A stretch of DNA of 39,849 bases, from contig NZ_CALDGS010000089.1 in the NCBI RefSeq assembly GCF_937941905.1, forward strand, positions 1 through 39,849. The letters run 5' to 3'. A model generated the notes under the pieces. The model saw only the letters and a list, made by a program, of their open reading frames with translations, had not been told where the DNA came from and did no database searches. Source of the DNA: an uncultured Mycolicibacterium sp. GTDB taxonomy: Bacteria; Actinomycetota; Actinomycetes; Mycobacteriales; Mycobacteriaceae. Below are positions 1 to 6,312 of the stretch, one piece after another. Position 1 is the first letter of the stretch. Each line of letters opens with the position of its first letter. Position numbers and translations under genes: made by a program.

Positions 1-12
1 CGGCCACCGCCC

Positions 13-74
13 GCCGAGATCGACGAAATGGCGCATTCCTCTCGCACTTTCCCGCCCAAAGGTGCGTTTGGGCG
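13..74. repeat. 62-bp dispersed repeat, copy 1
   Basis: This segment matches 20791-20852 at 58 of 62 positions with no gaps. The four differences fall in the middle; the first 22 and the last 22 bases are identical. The right end forms a hairpin (see 52-75). Both copies lie immediately downstream of a leftward gene's stop codon, which suggests a mobile or amplified intergenic terminator element. I cannot name the family. Confidence 0.8.
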
Positions 75-75
75 G
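52..75 (-). terminator. Hairpin after the MetX-like gene
   Basis: The sequence CCGCCCAAA-GGTGCG-TTTGGGCGG forms a perfect 9-bp stem with a 6-base loop, 3 bases beyond the MetX-like stop codon. There is no strong U-run, which is common for mycobacterial terminators. It is part of the 62-bp repeat, so it could also serve transcripts arriving on the plus strand. Confidence 0.55.
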
Positions 76-78
76 CGG

Positions 79-1077
79 CTAGGGACCCAGCGCGTCGCGC
101 ACGGCGGTGTCGAAGAAGGTTGCGAAGGCGGGGTCGTTGCCGGGGCCGGCCACGCAGTGCCCGAGCGGGGAGGGGTAGAGCCGCAGTTCGCCGCGGGGGA
201 TGTGCTCGGCCTCGAAGGCGTTGTCCTCGACCGAGAAGTACTTGTCCTGCGGGCAGCCGATCACGATCGCCCGGGCGCGGATCGCCCGCAGGGCGGCCAC
301 CAGGTCCCCGCCGTGCAGGCCGCCGATGTCGGCGTGCTGCCAGGCCCACAGCTTGGCCAGCAGGTCGTGGGCGTCCCAGTTGTCGACGTGGTCGCGTTCC
401 CAGTCGACGAGCAGCTCCTCCGCCGAGCCGAATCCCAACGCCCGATAGTGCCCGTCGCGGAAGAACTCCGGCGAGTACGCCCAGCCGGCGTAGACCCGGG
501 CGAACGCCTTGAGCCCGGCCACCGGGGCTCCGCCCCCGGCGGAGAAGTACGGGTCGACCAGCAGCGCGGCCTTGATCCCCTCGAGGAACACCCGGTTGTT
601 CACCGATGTCCGCGCCGAGGCGCACACCGGCACGATCGCCTCGACCAGGTCGGGATACATGGCCGCCCAGTGGTAGGCCTGGCAGCCGGCCATCGACCAG
701 CCGGCCACCAGGGCGATCCGCGACACCCCGAGGTGCTCGAAGAGCAGCCGGTGCCCGGCGCGCACATTGTCGGCCAGCGACACCTTGGGGAACCGGGGGC
801 CGCGCTGCGGCGCGGCGGCGTTGCTCGGCGAGGTGGACAACCCGTTGCCGAACATGTTGACCGACACCACGAAATGCCGGGCCGGGTCGATCGCGCGGCC
901 CGGGCCGAAGAAGCCCTCGTTGCGCCGGTGGGTGCCGGTGAAGAAGGTGGGCAGCACGACGACGTTGTCGGCCGCCGCGTTCAGCTCGCCGTAGGTGCGG
1001 TAGGCCAGCCGCGCGGACAGCAGCGTCTCGCCGCTGTCCAGCGCGACATCGCCGAGTTCGAGAACCGAGTGGTCCAC
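79..1077 (-). CDS. MetX-like alpha/beta hydrolase
   Basis: This is a 332-residue protein of the homoserine O-acetyltransferase (MetX) branch of the alpha/beta-hydrolase fold. The nucleophile elbow reads GWSMAG with Ser128; the likely acid is Asp278 (PQDKYF) and the likely base is His307 (PLGHC). Genuine MetX enzymes are longer (about 370 residues) and use a GGSMGG elbow, so the substrate here is probably not homoserine. I chose the GTG at 1077 because it lies 7 bases past the stop of the upstream glutamine synthetase and gives a normal family N-terminus (DHSVLELGD). Longer readings in this frame run into the synthetase and look like shadow translation. The tight spacing implies one operon with the synthetase, suggesting the hydrolase acts on, or releases, its product or substrate. 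That link is inference. Confidence 0.82.
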   Translation of the reverse strand: MDHSVLELGDVALDSGETLLSARLAYRTYGELNAAADNVVVLPTFFTGTHRRNEGFFGPGRAIDPARHFVVSVNMFGNGLSTSPSNAAAPQRGPRFPKVSLADNVRAGHRLLFEHLGVSRIALVAGWSMAGCQAYHWAAMYPDLVEAIVPVCASARTSVNNRVFLEGIKAALLVDPYFSAGGGAPVAGLKAFARVYAGWAYSPEFFRDGHYRALGFGSAEELLVDWERDHVDNWDAHDLLAKLWAWQHADIGGLHGGDLVAALRAIRARAIVIGCPQDKYFSVEDNAFEAEHIPRGELRLYPSPLGHCVAGPGNDPAFATFFDTAVRDALGP

Positions 1078-1084
1078 CGCGATC

Positions 1085-2539
1085 TCAGTACAGCCGCAGG
1101 TACTCGTTGACCTCCCAGTCGGTGACCGCCTGGTGGTAGCGCTCCCACTCGTCGACCTTGTAGGCGACGTAGGAGGCGAGCATCTGCTCGCCGAGCACGT
1201 GGGTGAACAGCGGGTCCTGCTTGAGCGCCTTGATCGCCTCGGACAGGTTGCGCGGCAGCCGGCGGATGCCGATCCGCTCGGCCTCTTCCTCCGAGAGCGC
1301 ATACAGGTCGAAGTCCGACGGCTCGCCCGGGTCGATGCCCTGCTCCAGGCCCTCCACCGCGGCGGCCAGCGTGGCGGCCAGCGCCAGGTAGATGTTCATG
1401 CACATGTCGGCCGCGCGGTTCTCGATGCAGAACCGGTTCTGCGGCAGGCGGAACTGTGCCGAGCGGTTGTTGTGGCCGTAGGTGATGTTGGTCGGGGCCC
1501 AGGTCACCGTGCCGCCCTCGAACCCGCCGACCCGCGGCACCAGGCCGTTGTAGGAGTTGACCGTCGGGCAGGTGATCGCGGTGAGCGCCTCGGCGTGGGC
1601 GAGCAGCCCGCCGACGGCGTGGCGGGACTCGGCGCTCCAGCCGCCGTTGCCGTCCTCGAACAGGTTCTGCGTCGGGTTGGCCAGCGAGCGCAGTGAGAAG
1701 TTGATGTGCGCGCCGGAGCGCCAGTCGCCGATCGTCGGCTTGGGCATGAAGGTGACGAACAGCCCGTGCTTCTTGGCGACCTCCTTGAGCGCCAGCCGCA
1801 GGAAGATGAACCGATCGGCCATCTCCAGCAGGTGGGTGTAGCCGAAGTCCAGCTCGAACTGCGAGTACGCACCCTCGGCGACGACGTCCTTGAGTCCCCA
1901 GCCCAGCCCCTCGAGCATGTCCATCAGGTCCTTGAGGAACGGCATCGCGTCCAGCGAGTGCTCGGCGTCGTAGCCGTAGGCCTGCCGGCGCGGCCGCAGC
2001 CCGCCGGGCTGCTGCGGGTCGGTGTCGAACGCCTTGACCGGCCGGCCGTGCTCGTCGTAGCGCATGACGATGAACTCCGGTTCGATGCCGGCGTAGCCGC
2101 GGTAGCCCTGCTCGGCGGCCTCGGCGATCGCCCGCTTGAGCGCCTGGCGCGGGCAGACGTTGTAGGGCTTGTCCTCCCAGAACAGGTCGCTGATGATGAC
2201 CGCGATCGTCGGATCCCACGGGCAGACGAACACCGCGTCGAGGTCGGGCACGACGACCTGGTCGGAGTCGGCGGGGGTCAACTCGGGCACGAACGACACC
2301 GAGTGCACCGCGAACTGCGGGCCCTTGCCCTTGCACAGCGCCTCGAAGTCGCTCATCGGCACCGGCTTGGTCTTCGGGATGCCGAACAGGTCGATCCAGC
2401 AGGCCATGACGTACTTGACGCCGGCCGCCTCGAGCCGGGCGCGCACCTCGGCGATCTTGGCGTCGGAGGGCAGGGCCTCGGCGAAGGTCTCGGCGTAGAG
2501 CGGTTTGGCGGTGACGCCGGCGGTATCGGTGACGGTCAT
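1085..2539 (-). CDS. glnT: Type III (GlnT-like) glutamine synthetase
   Basis: This is a 484-residue enzyme of the glutamine synthetase superfamily, type III/GlnT branch, which ligates ammonia or a primary amine to glutamate using ATP. The N-terminal beta-grasp domain covers about residues 25-110 and the catalytic domain the rest. Metal-binding glutamates appear in GIEPEF (153, 155) and around E222/E229; the ATP/ammonia-site histidine is in SGAHINFSL (278); ENR is at 373-375. Tyr413 in DLYALSEEE lies where type I enzymes carry their adenylylation tyrosine (NLYDLPPEE). Whether it is modified here is unknown. The ATG start is preceded by a GAGAGGAA ribosome-binding site. The hydrolase downstream, the divergent TetR gene and the nearby PuuR-like regulator suggest amine or gamma-glutamyl-amide metabolism rather than bulk nitrogen assimilation. 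The symbol follows the family name; the true substrate is not determined by sequence. Confidence 0.88.
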   Translation of the reverse strand: MTVTDTAGVTAKPLYAETFAEALPSDAKIAEVRARLEAAGVKYVMACWIDLFGIPKTKPVPMSDFEALCKGKGPQFAVHSVSFVPELTPADSDQVVVPDLDAVFVCPWDPTIAVIISDLFWEDKPYNVCPRQALKRAIAEAAEQGYRGYAGIEPEFIVMRYDEHGRPVKAFDTDPQQPGGLRPRRQAYGYDAEHSLDAMPFLKDLMDMLEGLGWGLKDVVAEGAYSQFELDFGYTHLLEMADRFIFLRLALKEVAKKHGLFVTFMPKPTIGDWRSGAHINFSLRSLANPTQNLFEDGNGGWSAESRHAVGGLLAHAEALTAITCPTVNSYNGLVPRVGGFEGGTVTWAPTNITYGHNNRSAQFRLPQNRFCIENRAADMCMNIYLALAATLAAAVEGLEQGIDPGEPSDFDLYALSEEEAERIGIRRLPRNLSEAIKALKQDPLFTHVLGEQMLASYVAYKVDEWERYHQAVTDWEVNEYLRLY

Positions 2540-2847
2540 GGCGGTTCCTCTCGGTGGGCGGGCCGGCCCGAACCCCTGGTGTTCATCAACAGTGAACGGA
2601 TGGTCGGACGGAGTCGCGCGTCGTGGCCGGGGTCCGGGTGGCCGGGTGGTCGGTGGATTGCCTGTACAACAGCCGTTTTGAGAGATACCGGACGGGAACA
2701 GCGTTGTCGCCGCCAGGAAACAAAAGTTTACAAATCGCCCATTCTGAACAGATATTCAGTAAACCGACGTGGCGTCGGGAGATCGGCGGTGCACTTGTCG
2801 AACACCGGGACCGGCCCCAGAATCGGCAAACGACATCAGGAGGCTGA
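2540..2847. promoter_or_regulatory. Divergent glnT/TetR control region with dyads
   Basis: This 308-base gap holds the promoters of glnT (leftward) and the TetR gene (rightward); no coding sequence is seen. It contains related inverted repeats: GTTCA-N7-TGAAC at 2581-2597, close to glnT, and CTGAA-N6-TTCAG at 2744-2759, in addition to the dyad at the TetR start (2844-2863). Repetition of the same half-site on both sides fits one regulator controlling both directions. I could not place confident -35/-10 boxes. Confidence 0.6.
2838..2843 (+). promoter_or_regulatory. Ribosome-binding site of the TetR gene
   Basis: AGGAGG stands 4 bases before ATG 2848. It is a near-perfect Shine-Dalgarno sequence that fixes the start of the TetR-family gene. 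Confidence 0.75.
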
Positions 2848-2863
2848 ATGAACAATCGTTCAG
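2844..2863. promoter_or_regulatory. Candidate TetR autoregulatory operator
   Basis: The nested dyad CTGAA-N10-TTCAG contains an inner TGAAC-AATC-GTTCA at 2849-2862. It overlaps the start codon (ATG 2848) of the TetR-family gene itself. The half-sites match those at 2581-2597 and 2744-2759. An operator here would let the protein block its own expression; this is inferred from sequence alone. Confidence 0.5.
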
Positions 2864-3492
2864 TACAGGCCCGGGCGCTGCGCGCCGCCGCCCGGCGGGC
2901 CCAGCTGCTCGAGGCCGCCCGCAAGGTGGTGCTGCGCCAGGGACTCGACCGGGCCCGCATCGCCGACATCGTCGCCGAGGCCGGCGGCAGCCAGGGCCTG
3001 GCGCACTACCACTTCCCGTCCCGGGAGGCGCTGCTCGTCGAGATGCTGCGCACCGCCGCCGAGGACGACGTCGAACGCGCCCGCGAGATCGCCCGCGGCG
3101 ACGGCACCGTCGTACAGCGGCTCGACCGGCTCATCCGGCTGGCGCTGCCGATCTCCAGCGACGACTGGAACTGGCGGCTCTGGGTGGAGATGTGGGGCGC
3201 GGGCCTGCGCCACGACGAGATCGCGCTGATCGCCGAGCGGTTCGACAACGGCTGGGCCGACACCGTCCGCGAACTGCTGGCCGCCGGAGCCGAGTCCGCA
3301 GAGGTGCGGTGCATCGATCCCGCGGCCAGCGCCGACCGGCTCACCGCCATGATCAACGGTCTCGGCCTGCGCATGGTCAGCAGCCGCGCCGGCTTCCCGC
3401 GCGCCTACGTCATCCGGCTGGTGCGGATGGCGGCCGCGCTGGAGCTCGGGATGGACTGGCAGGAGTACCTGCGCCAGGGGCAGGACCGCTAG
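2848..3492 (+). CDS. TetR-family transcriptional regulator
   Basis: This is a 214-residue one-component repressor. The N-terminal helix-turn-helix spans about residues 15-62, with a TetR-like signature (IADIVAEAGGSQGLAHYHF). The remaining helical part is the ligand-binding and dimerisation domain; its tryptophan-rich stretch (DDWNWRLWVEMWG) and later part resemble BetI/TetR_C_6-type regulators. The start is fixed by the AGGAGG site 4 bases upstream. It is divergent from glnT and overlaps the convergent XRE-cupin gene by 4 bases at the stop. It most likely controls glnT and the hydrolase through the TGAAC-type dyads between them. The ligand is unknown. Confidence 0.88.
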   Translation: MNNRSVQARALRAAARRAQLLEAARKVVLRQGLDRARIADIVAEAGGSQGLAHYHFPSREALLVEMLRTAAEDDVERAREIARGDGTVVQRLDRLIRLALPISSDDWNWRLWVEMWGAGLRHDEIALIAERFDNGWADTVRELLAAGAESAEVRCIDPAASADRLTAMINGLGLRMVSSRAGFPRAYVIRLVRMAAALELGMDWQEYLRQGQDR

Positions 3493-4049
3493 GGCCGGGC
3501 GAACCGGATCATCCGGGCCGGCGCGAGCGCGCGGTTGTGGAACCGGTGCGGCAGCGCCGGGTCGAACACGATCGAATCGCCCTCGCGCAGCGTGACCACC
3601 CGGTCGGCGAACTCGACGTCGAGCGTGCCCTCGGTGACCACCCCGTAGACCCTGCCCGCCGAGGCCGCCTCGGCCGGGGGATGGGCGCCGGGCGCGTAGA
3701 CGTACTCGCAGAACCCGGCCTGCCCGTCTTCCTCGGGGCCGAGCAGCTGTGCGCGCACTCCGGGGCCGACGGTGCGCTCCGGACGCCGGTGGGCGCGCCG
3801 CACCCGCGGCTGCCGGTCGGCCTCCGCCGCGCCGTCCTGCGGGCGGGGGAACAGCGCATCCATCGGCACACCCAGCGCCGCGGCCAACGCGGTGAGCAAC
3901 CCGACCGACGGCTCGGACAGACCCCGCTCGAACTGTGAGATGTGGCTGGCCGAGCAGCCCAGCTCGGCGGCCAGCCCGCGGATGCTCAGGCCGCGCTCAC
4001 GCCGCAGCTCGCGCAGCCGCGCACCGAGCGCCGCCGGTCGTTGCTCCAT
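3489..4049 (-). CDS. XRE-cupin transcriptional regulator (PuuR-like)
   Basis: This is a 186-residue DNA-binding protein. An XRE/Cro helix-turn-helix lies at about residues 8-62 (ELGCSASHISQFERGLSEPS), joined by a linker to a C-terminal cupin barrel at about 105-185 (GVVTEGTLDVEF, LREGDSIVFDP, PHRFHN). In this architecture the cupin senses a small molecule; PuuR of the putrescine pathway is the best-known example. Proximity to a glutamine-synthetase-like gene (PuuA belongs to that superfamily) fits amine sensing, but the gene is not in the same operon and converges on TetR. The transcript appears leaderless: a TACAAT box ends 6 bases before the ATG. Confidence 0.87.
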   Translation of the reverse strand: MEQRPAALGARLRELRRERGLSIRGLAAELGCSASHISQFERGLSEPSVGLLTALAAALGVPMDALFPRPQDGAAEADRQPRVRRAHRRPERTVGPGVRAQLLGPEEDGQAGFCEYVYAPGAHPPAEAASAGRVYGVVTEGTLDVEFADRVVTLREGDSIVFDPALPHRFHNRALAPARMIRFARP

Positions 4050-4055
4050 GGCGGC

Positions 4056-4061
4056 ATTGTA
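4056..4061 (-). promoter_or_regulatory. -10 box, leaderless promoter of XRE-cupin gene
   Basis: TACAAT on the minus strand ends 6 bases before the ATG at 4049, placing the transcription start at or next to the start codon. No ribosome-binding site is visible, which agrees with a leaderless mRNA. Confidence 0.6.
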
Positions 4062-4115
4062 GGGGCCGGCACCCGCGTCCGCTTGCGTCGGAAAACCGGC
4101 GACCTGCAGGCGATT

Positions 4116-5567
4116 TCAGCCGGCCACCCCGGCGCGGTGCAGCCGGCGCAGCAGTTCGCGCAGCTGCTCGTCCGGCTCGGCGGCCAGCGCCGCGCACACC
4201 TCGGCCAGGGCCTGCTCGACGTCCAGGGCGCGCCGGCGCGCCGCGAACAGCGCCGCCACCGCCGGGGTATGCCGGCGGGCGTCGGTGCAGTGCACGAACA
4301 CCGTCTGCCCGGAGTCCCGCGCCGCCTCGATCGCGCGGACGGTGTCGACCAGCGCGAACGCCGACGGCTCCGGATCGGCGAGCGTCACCTCGAGGTGCGA
4401 CACCCCGGCGGGCAGCCGGCCGGGGTCGACCCGGCACAGCGACACCACCACGCCGACGCCGTCGGGCAGCCGGTCCAGGTGCCCGGCGGCGCCGATCCAC
4501 ACCCCGTCGTCGTGCGGGTGCGGCACGGGGGCGGGCAGCGGCGCGCCGGCGGGCCGGCCGTCGGCCGGGTCCGGCGCCGCGGCGCCGACGATCCGGGCCG
4601 CCAGCCCGGTCAGCTCACGGGTGCCGATCCCGGGCCAGCCGCGCAGCTGCAACCGCCAGGCGGCCGGCACCGCCGACGCGCCGTGGGCCGCACCGAGCAG
4701 CCCACCGGCGATCGCGGCGACCGTGTCGGTGTCCCCGCCGCCGCGCACCGCCGCTTCCAGCGCCAGCCGCAGATGGTCGGCGCGGAACCGGTCGGCTGCC
4801 GGATCGTCGTCGGGCACCGGGGTGTGCGCGATGGCCGACCAGGCGCCCTGCAGTGCGGCCACCACCCAGCCGTTGCGGCCGGAGAAGTCCGCCGGCCGCC
4901 CGGCCTCGGCCTCGGCGATGCGCTGCGCCCACCGGTCCCGCCGGCCGGCGTCGACCAGCGGCAGCCCCACCCGCACGTCGAGGGCGCCGGTCAGCACGGC
5001 GTGCCGGATCGCCGCGCACCACAGCACGCAGGCGTCCCCGGCCTCCGGATCGAAGTGGGTGAGTTCGCTGACGGTCCGGGCCGCCTCGGCCAGCGCGGCC
5101 TCGTCGCCGAGATAGGCCAGCGCCACCGGGGCGGTGCGCATGAGCGACCCGTTGCCGGCGGTGCGGCCGGTGCGCCGGTGCAGGGCGGCCGACGCCGCGC
5201 GCACGGCGTCGGCGCTCATGCCCTCCAGTGCGGCGGCCGACAGCACCGAGGAGGTCTGCACCCCGATGTCCTTCGCGGTGCGCGACCACTCGTACCAGCG
5301 CCGCGCCAGCGCGTCGAGGGCCGCGCCGCTGCGCAGATCCGCACCGGTGGCGGCGATCTCGGCGATCGCCACGGCCATCGCCGTGTCGTCGGTCCACTCA
5401 CCAGGCTCGAAGGACCCCAGCCCGCCGCCGATCATGTCGACCGGGTGGTTGGCGGCCAGCGGCCCGTTGAACTCGTACCCGGCGCCGAGCGCGTCCCCGG
5501 CGGCGGTGCCCAGCAGCACCCCGACCGCCCGGTCCCGCTGCGCGGCCGACAGTGTGACCCCGCTCAT
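4116..5567 (-). CDS. ADP-ribosylglycohydrolase fused to phosphatase-like domain
   Basis: This is a 483-residue fusion. Residues 10-300 form an ADP-ribosylglycohydrolase (ARH/DraG) domain with both dimagnesium motifs: TDDT at 59-62 and GGDTDT at 277-282, plus the opening GTAAGDALGAGYE. Such enzymes remove ADP-ribose from proteins, nucleic acids or small molecules. Residues about 350-475 resemble a dual-specificity phosphatase-like domain found fused to ARH in actinobacteria. Its loop reads HCTDARRHTP: the cysteine (427) is present, but the arginine of CX5R is His433, so phosphatase activity is doubtful. I chose ATG 5567 over an upstream in-frame ATG because a TACACT box ends 7 bases before it (leaderless) and the ARH motif follows at once. 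The target of the enzyme is unknown; no ADP-ribosyltransferase is present in the window. Confidence 0.85.
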   Translation of the reverse strand: MSGVTLSAAQRDRAVGVLLGTAAGDALGAGYEFNGPLAANHPVDMIGGGLGSFEPGEWTDDTAMAVAIAEIAATGADLRSGAALDALARRWYEWSRTAKDIGVQTSSVLSAAALEGMSADAVRAASAALHRRTGRTAGNGSLMRTAPVALAYLGDEAALAEAARTVSELTHFDPEAGDACVLWCAAIRHAVLTGALDVRVGLPLVDAGRRDRWAQRIAEAEAGRPADFSGRNGWVVAALQGAWSAIAHTPVPDDDPAADRFRADHLRLALEAAVRGGGDTDTVAAIAGGLLGAAHGASAVPAAWRLQLRGWPGIGTRELTGLAARIVGAAAPDPADGRPAGAPLPAPVPHPHDDGVWIGAAGHLDRLPDGVGVVVSLCRVDPGRLPAGVSHLEVTLADPEPSAFALVDTVRAIEAARDSGQTVFVHCTDARRHTPAVAALFAARRRALDVEQALAEVCAALAAEPDEQLRELLRRLHRAGVAG

Positions 5568-5574
5568 GAGCCGC

Positions 5575-5580
5575 AGTGTA
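5575..5580 (-). promoter_or_regulatory. -10 box, leaderless promoter of ARH gene
   Basis: TACACT on the minus strand lies 7 bases before ATG 5567. This spacing predicts a leaderless transcript and supports the shorter start for the ADP-ribosylglycohydrolase. Confidence 0.55.
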
Positions 5581-5688
5581 TGAAGCGACGCCGACAACCG
5601 GGGCCGGTATCGTATGGAGGTCTTTGGAGGAGGACGGGCCGTTACCCCCAGCGCCACCTAGCGCTCCGGCAGCCGTCGGCGCTATCCC

Positions 5689-5766
5689 CTGCAGACGACC
5701 CGCCCTCTGCCCAGCAAAGTTACTGACCCGGCACCGGGCCGAAACAGCGACGAAGGTCGTCTGCGG
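5689..5766. other. Long inverted repeat, candidate structured RNA
   Basis: The arms GCAGACGACC (5691-5700) and GGTCGTCTGC (5755-5764) are a perfect 10-bp inverted repeat around a 54-base interior. The interior holds a second hairpin (CCCG-GCAC-CGGG, 5727-5738) and a third, GACGA-AGG-TCGTC (5749-5761), that is mutually exclusive with the outer stem. More pairing (AGCGCC/GGCGCT) follows to the left, at about 5650-5683. No credible coding sequence crosses it. The strand is uncertain: the minus strand would make it part of a long leader of the ARH gene. It could be a small RNA, a leader or a DNA-level dyad; no known Rfam family was recognised. Confidence 0.4.
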
Positions 5767-5768
5767 AT

Positions 5769-5782
5769 GGGACCAAAGTCCC
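5769..5782. promoter_or_regulatory. DosR-like palindrome
   Basis: GGGACCAAAGTCCC (minus strand GGGACTTTGGTCCC) resembles the mycobacterial DosR/DevR dormancy box. A weaker GGACC-type relative is at 5807-5818. Read leftward, the box lies upstream of the long inverted repeat and of the ARH gene, about 200 bases from its start. The same bases can also fold as a 5-bp RNA hairpin, so a DNA-site reading is not secure. Confidence 0.4.
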
Positions 5783-5833
5783 GCGCAGCACGCACCCCGC
5801 CCCGACGGCCTCCGGTCCACCCCGCAGGCCGCG

Positions 5834-6274
5834 CTACAGCGCCAGCACGAAGTGGTGCGAGCTGATCCGGAACCCGTGCCGCATGTACAGCCGGTGCGCG
5901 GTGGCGCGGTCCGCGCCCACCCCGGAGTCCAGGTGCACCGCCTCGCAGCCCAGCCGGCGCGCCTCGGCGACCACCCAGTCCAGCAGCATCGAGGCATAGC
6001 CCCGGCCCCGCGCCCGCGGCAGCGTCGACAGGTCCCCGACGTAGATGTGCTTGCCCCACGCCGTCGACCAGGCCTGGTGGAACCCGATCACCGACAACGC
6101 ATCCCGGCCGTCCTCGAACACCCCGACCAGCCGGTAGCCGGCCGGGCGCAGGTGCTCGTCGACCAGCGCCACCACCGCCTCGGCCGAGGCGAACCGCGGC
6201 CGCAGCGCCCGCAGCGCCGCACCGGCCCGGTCCGTCTCGTCGGCCCCGATCTCCACCAGCTCCGCCACGGCCAC
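5834..6274 (-). CDS. GNAT-family N-acetyltransferase
   Basis: This is a 146-residue single-domain GNAT enzyme, expected to move an acetyl group from acetyl-CoA to an amine. The pyrophosphate-binding loop is RARGRGYAS with the following helix MLLDWVVAEA. The final strands (AVHLDSGV, HRLYMRHGFRISSHHF) are typical of the family. The GTG at 6274 is my preferred start; GTG at 6268 is equally possible and no strong ribosome-binding site separates them. It starts 38 bases after the jetC stop on the same strand, so it is probably in that operon. It occupies the place where jetD/mksG is normally found. The substrate is unknown, and a role with the condensin genes is unproven. Confidence 0.85.
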   Translation of the reverse strand: MAVAELVEIGADETDRAGAALRALRPRFASAEAVVALVDEHLRPAGYRLVGVFEDGRDALSVIGFHQAWSTAWGKHIYVGDLSTLPRARGRGYASMLLDWVVAEARRLGCEAVHLDSGVGADRATAHRLYMRHGFRISSHHFVLAL

Positions 6275-6312
6275 CGACCATAGCCGCCTGGGCCGGAGCC
6301 GGCATCCGAATA

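Noticed and set aside
79..1302. MetX-like start upstream at 1302.
   Set aside because: The extra N-terminal residues lie inside glnT and are Ser/Arg/Thr-rich shadow sequence; GTG 1077 gives a normal N-terminus.
5689..5766. tRNA, tmRNA, 6S/Ms1 or cobalamin riboswitch.
   Set aside because: No cloverleaf, T-loop, tmRNA-like acceptor ends or known riboswitch core was recognised; only generic stems are visible.
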